64,000 nucleotides of DNA from Armigeres subalbatus. Lineage: Eukaryota; Arthropoda; Insecta; Diptera; Culicidae. Below, piece by piece: positions 22,401-32,375 of the stretch. How positions within the stretch are numbered: the stretch's first letter is position 1; every line of letters starts with the position of its first letter. Below the pieces are notes generated by a model, which worked only from the letters and a program-made list of their open reading frames with translations, had not been told where the DNA came from and ran no database searches. The stretch is from assembly GCF_024139115.2 (NCBI RefSeq), contig NC_085141.1:172744994-172808993 (forward strand). Direction: 5' to 3'. Position numbers and translations under genes: made by a program.

Positions 22401-25165
22401 GTAATTTACTGACGCTGATGTTTCCTTTGCCGCTTCGTTGATTGAGAAAAAGATTAATTCCACACCCGGTCTCGCTGGTTTTATTAATTGACGATTGAAA
22501 CTGCGTGGAACCTGCTTCAGCGCGTAATCGAAATCAATTGAGGTGTGTTCTTCTTTCTTTCTTGCGAAATCCAAATTTAGCTCACTGTAAAATCTATATA
22601 GAGATAGGTGTCGATATATGATGGTGACTGGCTGCAAACGACAACAACCGCCTTGAATTGACGGCGAATCGACTCCGAGGCAAGCCGTTTGCTCTGGTGG
22701 TTAAAGCAAACGGAACAAGGCAAAATGAAATTATTTGTATTTTCCACCGATAAGGAGTTCTGCTGTCGTTTATCACTTGTTGTGCGATATTTTTTCTTTC
22801 TTTTTCCGCCAGCACATAGTGGGATAACTTCCAGTCAAAAATACTTTAATAGTCGAGTTTTCAATAGCTCAATAAGTGAATTTGAAACAAACAATTGTTT
22901 TAGCTCAGATTCAAGTAATGGAAGATATGAAAAACTCGCAAAAGACGATTAAGAACATTGAACTCAATGTGATGGTTGTTATACATATAGAACGTAGAAG
23001 TTAAGAAATATCATTTTGTGCTTGAATTTGTAAAGCTTCCTATAAAATAATTGTTTTTGAAGCCTGCAGGAACAACTTTGTTTCAAGGTCTTTTATATCC
23101 ATATTTTCGTTTATTGCGCGAAAAGAAATTACGTGAAGTTGGTATGTGTGAGAAAATCCTATCCTTCGAGTAAGGACATTTTTTTTATAGATTGATTATT
23201 TCACGCTTTCGCTTATTGGAGATCTCATTTCTTTTGTCTCTGAGCGATGGAAATATACTGGAAGAAAAGTAGTGCATCCAATTATTAAGCTATATGCTAC
23301 ATATTATGCTATGCTTTCATCGCGTACATATAAATATGGTTAAATAAGAGCGATATGTGAGAGAGCATTGTAGACAACCATTTCTCATATCAATTGACGC
23401 TAAATGTTGAACAAATAATTGCAGAAAAAACATAAACATAAAAAACTTTTAAAGTGAAACTTTTAGTACTTTAGCTACAGAGAATGATTTAATATCAAAT
23501 GCTCAGAAAGCTACGATGCATTAATGTCGTTTTCAAAGACATATTTGATTAGTTCAATTTACAAATTATTGAAAGAATCTTGAACTGTTTATATCATACG
23601 TATAAAAGTCAGTTATCACACTTCAATGGTTATACCATCATGACGAGTCAAAAGAATGTTTACTGAACATATTGATTTATCATTTGGCAGTTGTATTTTG
23701 TGTTTTGATATAGCTTTTTGATGGAACGAGACTCCCACTATGCGATGGCTGGATTGTTTCAAATTTCAAACCGTCAGCTTTATTTGTTTGCCACAGATAA
23801 GCACCAACACCAACAGGACACAGAAGCACAATCCAAGGCGTAAATCATTTTCAAGCGATGATGACCACGTCCCAAGACACGAAGACCGATGATTGAGTCA
23901 CTTGAACCGAGCAAGCTGTCTCAGCTTTCGAATGCAAATATTCGCTAATATCAGCTATGACGATTTTCGCATCTAAGCGGTCTGTTTTGCATAAATATTG
24001 GTGGCACACAAATCTACACACAAGAAATTCAGACGACATATGAAGCTGAATACATTAATTATTCATGGCACACACTTCAAACGCCAACCCGTTCCGACAC
24101 TAATCAACAATCAGTACATTCAAAAGCGCGAAGCCTCAATTGCTGCTCCGCCAACTATTTAGTCTGCTTTAATTTACTAAACAAACAACCAATTCGCATA
24201 CATTCATATAATCACTGCGAGTATTGCACTTGTCACATGTTTCCTATATGCAGGATCCGCCTTAGATACTGCCAACGAGCTAACCGACCCACTACCATCA
24301 CACAGGATATGTAAGATGCTGATAAGTGACGATAACGATAAAGCACGACACCATTCGACGAAGCACATAGGGTTTTTCCTTCCCGTGAAGCACAAAATTA
24401 TGACAATATTCAATAGAACCGATTCTTCTCCCGACTGTCTTCCAAACACTATAATGACGTGATCGACTAATAGAGCCGATAGTCGTTAAACCCCATCCAC
24501 CGCACTAACAACAGGTTTCCAACAATGTGTTTTGATCAAAACAAGGCGCGACTTCCACAGAATATGGAAATGATAGCGAGGCTTTCTAACTAAAGCATCC
24601 GTTCGCGACACATCGCAACTAGCGAATGAGAAACACTGAGCGCAACAAAATACGGAGGGTCTTCTTGCTTGGGCATCGAAAGAGTTTGAGTTGCCGGTCG
24701 TCGGTGCCGATGAATGGCAGAGACGTGAGTTCCTGTCGCACATGTGTGATTCGCTGTTTCAATAGTTTTATAACGAGTGGAAGTACGAAGCGGGCATGTG
24801 TGAATAATAAGGGGTAAAAAACTGACTGATAGCTTACCGTGGTTTGAAATTAATCGACCGGAAAGTATTAAATTCATTAAAATCATTTGCAACATAAAAG
24901 TGTGGAATGGTACGATGTGGAATTAAAATAAACGAAAGAGATATTTAGTGCGTCATTTATTTGGTGGGAGATTGTAACATGGTATACATCGATCTTTAAA
25001 GGCAGTTCATAGTTGTCCCCTACACTATTGACTATAGTTGTTTCCCCTACACTATTGACTGCTTCCAAAATCTGTATAAAACCTTGGCATTGATAAAAAA
25101 TAATAGATTATCAACAAAAAAAAGGTTGTACAAACAACATGCAGAACTGTTACGATACACTACAA
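22401..25165. other. Low-repeat stretch, no gene recognised
   Basis: No LINE, SINE or TIR element was recognised. Bases 23750-24800 are CA-rich and of mixed composition, similar in texture to 9760-10560. Several frames of 60-100 codons exist, but none resembles a known family. Confidence 0.3.
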
Positions 25166-25501
25166 AACATAATTATTATTATTTATTCAGACTAAGGCCG
25201 AAGTGGCCTGTGCGGTATATAAGAGTCTTCTCCATTCGGCTCGGTCCATGGCTACACGTCTCCAACCACGCAGTCTACGGAGGGTACGCAAGTCATCTTC
25301 CACCTGATCGATCCACCTTGCCCGCTGCGCACCTCGCCTTCTTGTACTCGTCGGATCGTTGTCGAGAACCATTTTCACCGGGTTATTGTCCGACATTCTG
25401 GCTACGTGCCCGGCCCATCGCAGTCGTCCGATTTTCGCGGTGTGAACGATGGATGGTTCTCCCAACAGCTGATGCAACTCGTGGTTCATTCGCTTCCTCC
25501 A

Positions 25502-25730
25502 CACAGCAAATAATTTTGAAAATTCAACGACGTGCAAAACTGCAGGTTACCCCATCAATCGAATTGACATTCGATATTCAATTAAATTTGACTGAATTTT
25601 ACAAGCAAGCACCGTTCAAATTTATTTCGATATAAACGAATAGTGAGATCGATTGAATGTTACGTTTATTTGCATGCTCCAAATATGTGCATGAAAATAC
25701 ACTTAAAATCACAATATATTTTTATCTGTG
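25502..25730. mobile_element. 229-bp MITE in RTE-A copy 2 (CACAG ends)
   Basis: The ends are CACAGCAAATAATTTTGA and, on the other strand, CACAGATAAAAATATATT. CA is duplicated at 25500-25501 and 25731-25732; alternatively the duplication is CAC with the element starting one base later. Comparison with family A copy 1 near 850-870 predicts the empty site CCTCCACGTACCG. A similar element with CACACAGAAAA ends lies at 35.2-35.5 kb. Confidence 0.75.
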
Positions 25731-26093
25731 CACGTACCGTCCGCCATCTGCACCCCACCATAGATGGTACGCAGCACTTTCCTTTCGAAAACTCCGAGTG
25801 CGCGTTGGTCCTCCACGAGCATCGTCCAGGTCTCGTGTCCGTAGAGGACTACCGGTCTAATGAGCGTTTTGTAGATAGTCAGTTTGGTACGGCGGCGAAC
25901 TCTATTCGATCGGAGCGTCCAAAGTATGCACGATTTCCAGCCACTATACGTCTCCGAATTTCTCTGCTGGTATCATTTTCGGCAGTCACCAGTGAGCCCA
26001 AGTACACAAATTCTTCTACCACCTCGATTTCGTCACCACCGATGCCAACTCGCGGTGGGTGGCTCACATTATCTTCTCTTGAACCTCTTCCTA

Positions 26094-26533
26094 CACACCT
26101 AAAAATAATCATGTAATTTTAGGTGCTGTGACACCGACATATACGAGCGTCATTTTTGAAGTAAAATTAGGTGGTACTTTAATTTTACATCACAACTTTA
26201 TTGACAAAAAAATTGTTTGATCAGAACGAGAATCGAACATAAGTCCGCTGAGTGAGAGCCCAGCACGCTACCACTCAGCTATCTCCGTTTCTTGAAAGAG
26301 GGATGATCGAAGCAAAACTGGTTCCACGATTTGCACTGAACAAGTATTTCACTGCATCAAGTCATTGACTGCTTGTGCGTTAGGTGCGTTGCAACGGGTG
26401 CTGTGTTTAGGTTCCGTGACATGTAATTTTAAATCATCTGACATTGAAAAATATACGATTCTGTTTATGTCATGTGGTTTTGTGTCATTTTATTGAAATA
26501 CATCACCTGTAATATTTATAATTTTTTGGTGTG
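26094..26533. mobile_element. 440-bp TA-type MITE carrying a tRNA-like block
   Basis: TIRs CACACCTAAAAATAATCATG and CACACCAAAAAATTATAAAT are flanked by TA at 26092-26093 and 26534-26535. Removing the element and one TA restores the RTE frame reading KTKYMIGRGS, as in copy 1 near 490-520, so the boundaries are exact. TA duplication suggests Tc1/mariner-type mobilisation. A tRNA-like sequence occupies the middle on the minus strand. Confidence 0.85.
26222..26287 (-). other. tRNA-like sequence inside a MITE
   Basis: Read on the minus strand it has an A-box-like TAGCTGAGTGGTAGCG, an anticodon-arm-like GCTGGGCTCTCACTCAGC and a B box GTTCGATTC. The anticodon loop appears one base too long and the acceptor ends pair poorly, so it is a tRNA-derived module rather than a tRNA gene. 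The loop resembles that of tRNA-Glu (CTC). It could give the MITE a pol III promoter; that is an inference. Confidence 0.6.
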
Positions 26534-27089
26534 TATCATGTACTTCGTCTTCGACGTATTGATGACTAGTCCGATTCGCTTGGCTTCCCTCTTCAGTCTG
26601 ATGTAGGCTTCCTCCATCTTCTCAAAGTTACGTGCCATAATATCTATGTCGTCGGCGAAGCCAAATAGCTGAACGGACTTATTGAAAATTGTACCACTCG
26701 TGTTAATCCCTGCCCTTCGTATTACCCCTTCCAAAGCGATGTTGAATAGCAGACACGAAAGACCATCACCTTGCCGTAACCCTCTGCGGGTTTCGAAGGG
26801 ACTCGAGAATGCCCCTGAAACTCGAACTACGCACATCACCCGATCCATCGTCGCTTTGATCAACCGTGTCAGTTTATCCGGAAAACCGTGTTCGTGCATT
26901 AGCTGCCATAGCTGGTCCCGATCGATTGTATCATATGCGGCTTTGAAGTCGATGAATAGATGATGTGTGGGCACGTTGTATTCGCGGCACTTCTGCAGTA
27001 CTTGGCGAATGGCGAACACCTGGTCCGTGGTGGAGCGTTTGCCCATAAAACCCGCCTGGTACTGCCCCACAACTGCCTTGCAATTGGTG

Positions 27090-28889
27090 CTAGTCGACGG
27101 CATAAAATTTGGGGAGTACCTTGTAGGCGGCGTTCAGCAATGTGATTGCGCGGTAGTTGCTACAATCCAGCTTATCGCCCTTTTTGTAGATGGGACACAC
27201 GACACCTTCCATCCACTCCTGCGGCAAAACTTCCTCCTCCCAAATCTTGGTAATGACCCAGTGCATCGCTCTAGCCAGTGCCTCACCACCGTGTTTAAAT
27301 AGCTCTCCTGGTAGTTGGTCAACCCCAGGGGCTTTGTTGTTCTTCAGCCGGCCAATCTCCTCCTGGATTTCCTGGAGATCCGGAGCCGGTAGAATTATGT
27401 CCTGCACGCGTTCCCCCAGGTCCATCAGCATACCAATATCTTCGACTGCCGCATCGCCATTCAGGTGCTCTTCGTAGTGCTGGCGCCACCTTTGGATCAC
27501 CTCACGCTCGTTCGTAAGAAGGTTCCCGTATATGTCCTTACACATATCAGGCTGTGGCACGTGGCCCTTACGTGAACGATTCAACTTCTCATAGAACTTT
27601 CGTGTGTTATTAGCGCGGTACAGTTCCTCCGTCTCTTCACGGTCTCGATCTTCCTGCTGACGCTTTTTCCTCCGGAAAATCGAGTTTTGTCTGTTCCGCG
27701 CCTGTTTATATCGTGCCTCGTTCGCCCTCGTGCGGTGTTGCAGCAAGCTCGCCCATGCTGCATTCTTCTCTTCTACTAACTGCTCACATTCGCCGTCATA
27801 CCAGTCGTTTCTCTGATCCGGGGGCACCGTGCCAAGTGCAGCGGTTGCGGTGCTACCAATGGCGGATCGAATATCTCTCCAGCCATCTTCAAGAGACGCT
27901 GCGCCTAGCTGCTCTTCCGTTGGGAGTGCCACTTCCAGCTGCTGCGCGTATTCTTGGGCTAGTCTACCGTCTTGTAGCCGCCCAATATTAAGCCGCGGCG
28001 TCCGACTTCGACGCGTGTTGTACACCGTCGAGAGTTTTGAGCGTAGGCATACTGCAACGAGGTAGTGGTCGGATTCAATATTCCCACTGCGGTAAGTGTA
28101 GACGTTTGTGATGTCGGAGAAGAATTTACCGTCGATTATAACGTGGTCGATTTGGTTTTCCGTTTCTTGGTTAGGTGATCTCCATGTGGCCTTGTGGATA
28201 TTTTTGCGGGGAAAGAAGGTGCTTCGGACTACCATTCCGCGGGAGGCTGCGAAGTTTATGCATCGTTGGCCGTTGTCATTCGATACGGTGTGCAGACTAT
28301 CCGGTCCGATGACCGGTCTATACATTTCCTCCCTTCCTACCTGCGCGTTCATGTCACCGATGACGATTTTGACGTCCCGCAGTGGGCATCCATCGTATGT
28401 CTGCTCCAGCTGCGCATAGAACGCTTCTTTCTCGTCGTCGGGTCTCCCTTCGTGAGGGCAGTGCACGTTGATGATGCTATAGTTGAAGAAACGGCCTTTA
28501 ATCCTCAGCTTGCACATCCTTGCGTTGATTGGCTGCCACCCAATCACGCGTTGGCGCATCTTACCCAGCACTATGAAGCCGGTTCCCAGCTCGTTGGTGG
28601 TGCCGCAGCTTTGGTAAAAGGTAGCCGCCCGATGCCCGCTTTTCCACACTTTCTGTCCTGTCCAGTAAATCTCCTGCAGCGCCACGACGTCGAAGTTGCG
28701 GGGATGTAATTCATCGTAGATCATCCTGTCGCAACCTGCGAAACCTAGCGACTTGCAGTTCCATGTTCCAAGCTTCCAATCGTGATCCTTTATTCGTCGC
28801 CTAGGTCTTTGCCGATTATATCGAGTAGTATTATCTCTTATATTGTTCGTAATTATTGGTTTTCCAGGCGGCTTGTTGGGCCTGCGCAA
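27090..28889 (-). CDS. RTE endonuclease-RT, N-terminal 599 codons (frame breaks in RT)
   Basis: This is the longest open frame in the window. It begins MRRPNKPPGKPI, followed by a basic stretch (RQRPRRRIKDHDW). The APE-type endonuclease spans roughly residues 40-280: GTWNCKSL (strand with Asn), ALQEI (catalytic Glu), GDMNAQVG (Asp/Asn), IDHVIIDG and SDHYLV (catalytic Asp-His). A charged, probably coiled linker follows (RRKKRQQEDRDREETEEL). RT begins near residue 500 with LKNNKAPGVDQLPGELFKHG and YKKGDKLDCSNYRAITLLNA. The frame ends in KVLPKFYAVD because of a one-base loss; the rest of RT lies in another frame below. The protein would nick chromosomal DNA and prime reverse transcription there. 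As it stands it lacks the RT catalytic FADD. Confidence 0.85.
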   Translation of the reverse strand: MRRPNKPPGKPIITNNIRDNTTRYNRQRPRRRIKDHDWKLGTWNCKSLGFAGCDRMIYDELHPRNFDVVALQEIYWTGQKVWKSGHRAATFYQSCGTTNELGTGFIVLGKMRQRVIGWQPINARMCKLRIKGRFFNYSIINVHCPHEGRPDDEKEAFYAQLEQTYDGCPLRDVKIVIGDMNAQVGREEMYRPVIGPDSLHTVSNDNGQRCINFAASRGMVVRSTFFPRKNIHKATWRSPNQETENQIDHVIIDGKFFSDITNVYTYRSGNIESDHYLVAVCLRSKLSTVYNTRRSRTPRLNIGRLQDGRLAQEYAQQLEVALPTEEQLGAASLEDGWRDIRSAIGSTATAALGTVPPDQRNDWYDGECEQLVEEKNAAWASLLQHRTRANEARYKQARNRQNSIFRRKKRQQEDRDREETEELYRANNTRKFYEKLNRSRKGHVPQPDMCKDIYGNLLTNEREVIQRWRQHYEEHLNGDAAVEDIGMLMDLGERVQDIILPAPDLQEIQEEIGRLKNNKAPGVDQLPGELFKHGGEALARAMHWVITKIWEEEVLPQEWMEGVVCPIYKKGDKLDCSNYRAITLLNAAYKVLPKFYAVD

Positions 28890-29136
28890 ACCTCCTGTCT
28901 CGCCAGAGGGCCATCGTGTCAGGGCTGTTTAGCGTCCCACCTCTAACACCAGGACTTGGGCTTGTGCGCTTTGAGCGGCACACGGTCGCTTTGGCGGAGC
29001 CTACTTGCGGATACATGCAGCTTTTTATAGAGGTTTAACAGGGCCCACTGTCAAACCCCACCACAGGCAGGCGCCACAACTCGCAGATGGCCTGGGGAGG
29101 GATCGTCAAGCCCTTGGACATAGTCCCTGCTGCCCC

Positions 29137-29394
29137 TACATAAATATGTTCTGAATCCTTAAGGACAAGTCTCCCGGAATCCAAACTAAATGCACTCGTG
29201 TTTTCAAGGGTACACATAAAACCAGAAGCAACGCACAACTTTCATTTTTATTATTTCACACATGCTGCAACGCAAGAACGCTTGAAGGCTTGTCCTTAAA
29301 TGCAAAATAAGGTGATTGAATAATTAATTCATCGGTGCATTTCAAATTCTACTCCCATTTATTAAAGTCTGAATAACATTTTTGTACAATACCG
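29137..29394. other. LINE 3' flank, unassigned
   Basis: This lies between the RTE-A 5' end and the C-terminus of the next LINE and is probably the latter's 3' untranslated region. No separate feature was recognised. Confidence 0.35.
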
Positions 29395-30775
29395 TTTAGT
29401 AGTCGTCTAAGTAACTAAATGATCCTGGATCCTGTACATCTCCGGTGGTGTAAAGGGCCGACTTGAAAGATCTCCATCCTGAGCGTTGTCCAGCTATCGC
29501 TTTAACCTGTTGCCAGGTTAGATTTCGGTCGACTTCTTTTATTTCTTTATTGAGGCTTCGCCGCCATCAGCCTCTGGGTCAACCTCTGCTGCAATGTCCC
29601 GCTGGGTTCCAGTCTAATGCTTGTTTACAGATTTCATTTCCGCCCCTACGTAGAGTGGAGCTGCCCCACTTTCGATCCCGAATTTCTGTTGCTATCGGCC
29701 TCTGGTGACAACGACGATGGAGCTTGTTGTTTGAGATCCAGTTGTGAGGCCACCAGGCCCGAATTATATACCGCAGACATCTGTTGATGAACACCTGCAG
29801 CCGTTGAGTGTTCTCCACTGATACACACCATGTTTCGCTAGCGTATAACAGGACAGATTTCACGTTAGAGTTGAAAATTCGTATTTTGGTGCGTTTACTA
29901 ATCTGCCTGTTTTTCCAGATATTCCTTAAACTCGCAAAGGCAGCCCTTGCTTTCTTGATCCGTGCGCCTATGTCGATCTTGGTGCCGCCGCCTGACGCCA
30001 TTTGGCTACCAAGATATTGGAAGCTTTCAACGTTCTCCACTGTTTGCCCGGCTACTGTGAAACTGGAAGGGGTCACCATGTTTACATCCAACGATTTGGT
30101 TTTGTTGACGTTGATGACTAAGCCTTCCGAAGAGGAGCGCTCGACAAGGTCGTTGAGCTTACTCTGCATATCAGAGCGCCGTTGAGCGAGAAGTGCAACG
30201 TAATCAGCCAATTCGAAGTCGTTTAGGTGCTCCATGGTTATAGGCTGGCATAACAGCCCGCGGTTTGGTCCACGGTCAATCGCACCTACCAGAATCTTGT
30301 CGATCACGATGAGGAACAGTAAGCACTCTACACGAGAAGGCCTCGTACTGTGCTTCGATGAGGCCGATGATATTCTCAGGAACCCCATTGTTTCTCAGGG
30401 CGCCTCACATATTCTCGTGATTGAGACGGTCGAAAGCTTTTTCGTAGTCAATGAATACCAAGTAAAGGGACTCTTGGAATTCGTTGACCTGCTCCAGAAT
30501 GATACAGAGCGTGACAATATGGTCCACACAGGATCTTCCGGCACGGAATCCGGCCTGCTGCCGCCGCGCCAGAGAGTCGCATCGATCATCTCCTGAATCC
30601 GGGCTAGGATGACTTTGCATAGAACTTTAAGAACAGTACACAGCAACATAATGCCTCGCCAGTTATCGCATACAGTCAGGGCACCCTTATTGGGTTCATT
30701 CACTAAGATACCTTGCATCCAGTTGACCGGGAAAGTTGGCGTAATATGGTTCGATGTTCCATTTTCTTTATAACT
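29395..30775 (-). pseudogene. Non-LTR RT of a different LINE clade, truncated
   Basis: On the minus strand from 30775 the motifs appear in RT order. WRGIMLLCTVLKVLCKVILA is followed by QQAGFRAGRSCVDHIVTL and LYLVFIDYEKAFDRLNHENM (palm motif A). ELADYVALLAQ sits where FADDxxLL is expected, so the catalytic aspartates are degraded. VESFQYLGSQMASGGGTKID, KRTKIRIFNSNVKSVLLYAS and RLQVFINRCLRYI make up the thumb and C-terminus. The C-terminal NLTWQQVKAIAGQRSGWRSF ends at a stop near 29397. The 5' part, with any endonuclease, is absent. It is not closely similar to families A-C; I do not assign the clade. Confidence 0.82.
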
Positions 30776-30799
30776 TTCAAACACAACGATCCATCGATA

Positions 30800-31015
30800 A
30801 AAAATTCAATAGTGATCAACTAGGCTTTCCCCTTTATCGAATGAAACTTGTTGCAAGAAATTCGGTTAATGATTACTATATGAAAAGTTGTCTAATATTT
30901 TTCTTAGCTTTTGCGCACACACACACACACATACAGACGAACAAACAGACATTTGCTCAGATCTTTGAGCTGAGTCGATTGGTATATATCACTATAGGTC
31001 TCCGAGACGATTTTA
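30800..31015. repeat. Repeat family M, copy 2 (partial)
   Basis: It shares AATAGTGATCAAC, ATTACTATATGAAAA, a (CA)n run at 30913-30930 and GAGCTGAGTCGATTGGTATA with copy 1. The GCCTTTCTCG ends are missing. Confidence 0.65.
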
Positions 31016-31124
31016 GAACCAATTTGCAACGAAATGACATAAACTGTATGGATTTTGTGGATGTCGTTCCAAGCTTATTTTGGCAGTTTGCCCATTATGG
31101 TTCCCAATATTTGGTTTTGAAGAA

Positions 31125-31450
31125 ACGAAGGTTCATTTATTTAGTTTACATCCAAACTGATAAACACTGAATCAACAATTTGACAAAACAATACATGGTT
31201 CGAGACCACATCTCTCCATCCTCGGTCGTTCACCAAATCACATTTTACTTGGTCCGCTCACTCGCCACGTACCTGCCGGGTAAGAGCCTAACACCATCTT
31301 TGCAGGCTTGCTGTTCAGTATTATTGCAACATGCCTTGCCCATTGTATCCTTCCAGCTTCAGCTAACTTCTGGATACCTGGTTCACCGTAGAGTTAGCTA
31401 GCTCGTGGTTCATCCTTCGTCGCCACACACCTTTCTCTTGAACACCACAA
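31125..31450 (-). pseudogene. RTE family B, 3' end fragment
   Basis: On the minus strand the start near 31440 reads VWRRRMNHELA, and the end carries the family-B tail GTAAACTAAATAAATGAACC (31125-31165). It is heavily mutated. It shares orientation and order with the fragments at 31.7 and 34.9 kb, so all three may be one disrupted insertion. Confidence 0.7.
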
Positions 31451-31694
31451 GAGATCATCCGAAGCACGCATTGGTTGCTCGATTTATGTCTCGGTAGCAT
31501 CGAGGGAGATGTTGAATTTTTATTAACAGAAAGTCCGTCTCCACTTGTAAGATCATCGATTTACCATGTGTATTTAATGATCCTCTGGAAGCATTAAACT
31601 ACGACTACAAAAACGACGATTACACCAGTGTCGGACATAGCATCATGGATCAGGATCTCAATTCTTCAGTTATTTCACTCAGCAATATTGCCTC

Positions 31695-31835
31695 AAGATG
31701 CTCGCGGCTCGAAGCCTTTGCGGGATGCGTTGAGCTTTTGATAGAACTTGCGTGTTCCTTGATAACGGCAAAGCTGTTCCATCTCACCGCACTCCACCTC
31801 TTCTAGGCCGCGTTTTTTCTCCTGAAAGAATCGGG
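31695..31835 (-). pseudogene. RTE family B, linker fragment
   Basis: Minus-strand residues FFQEKKRGLEEVECGEMEQL and TRKFYQKLNASRKGF match the family-B linker at 18255-18370. The match ends at 31835. The 31450-31690 interval toward the 3' fragment is not recognised. Confidence 0.8.
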
Positions 31836-31839
31836 TCGG

Positions 31840-32350
31840 AAAGTAGAAAAATGAAATAAGCGGTTTCCAGCATATCGTGAAGAAATTTGCGACTTTTTGC
31901 AATTAAGGGAATAATCACAAGTGGAAATACCTTTAAAAATATCTATAATTTAAAGATAACTTTTGTTGTATTGAGATGAAATGTTACAATGTTCAGCAAA
32001 AACATGTAATTTTGCTTGTTTAACAACTTTGTAGGAGAGACGGAAAATGGGAAAAATCATTGGAAAGAGTTAGAATGAAAAATAAGATTTTTATGGGTTT
32101 TTTACATAAAACGACTTAAGTTTGTTATATATAAGAGATAGAAAATCGGGATGTTCAGCAAAGTTGCTCGTATTAACATTTGCTACAATTACGTGCCTAT
32201 CTCATTCTGGTGGAAAAATAATTTTCTCAACTCACTTTTAGGGGGATTAATCATCAAACTGTTTTTACCGAAAGATGCGCTCCTAAATGTCTTGAAACTT
32301 CTGTGAACAAACCCTATATCCAAAATCAACACTTTTCGAGTTTTTGTATT
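31840..32350. other. AT-rich insertion-like spacer
   Basis: It separates the RTE-B linker from the SINE. The phrase ATGTTCAGCAAA recurs at about 31988 and 32151. No gene is seen. Confidence 0.35.
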
Positions 32351-32375
32351 TCGATCGTGAAAATGACGAAATAAA

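Larger units (their letters stand above)
25172..29136 (-). mobile_element. RTE-clade LINE, family A copy 2, nearly full length with two MITE insertions
   Basis: The 5' end near 29136 begins GGGGCAGCAGGGACTATG, the same start as the copy at 62.83 kb. The element runs through an untranslated leader, an endonuclease-RT frame, a stop near 25187 and a (TAA)n tail at 25172-25187. Disruptions are a one-base loss near 27110, a 440-bp MITE at 26094-26533 and a 229-bp MITE at 25502-25730. Without the MITEs it is about 3.3 kb. RTE elements reach about this size with one endonuclease-RT protein. The weakly damaged frame suggests a fairly recent insertion. Confidence 0.92.
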
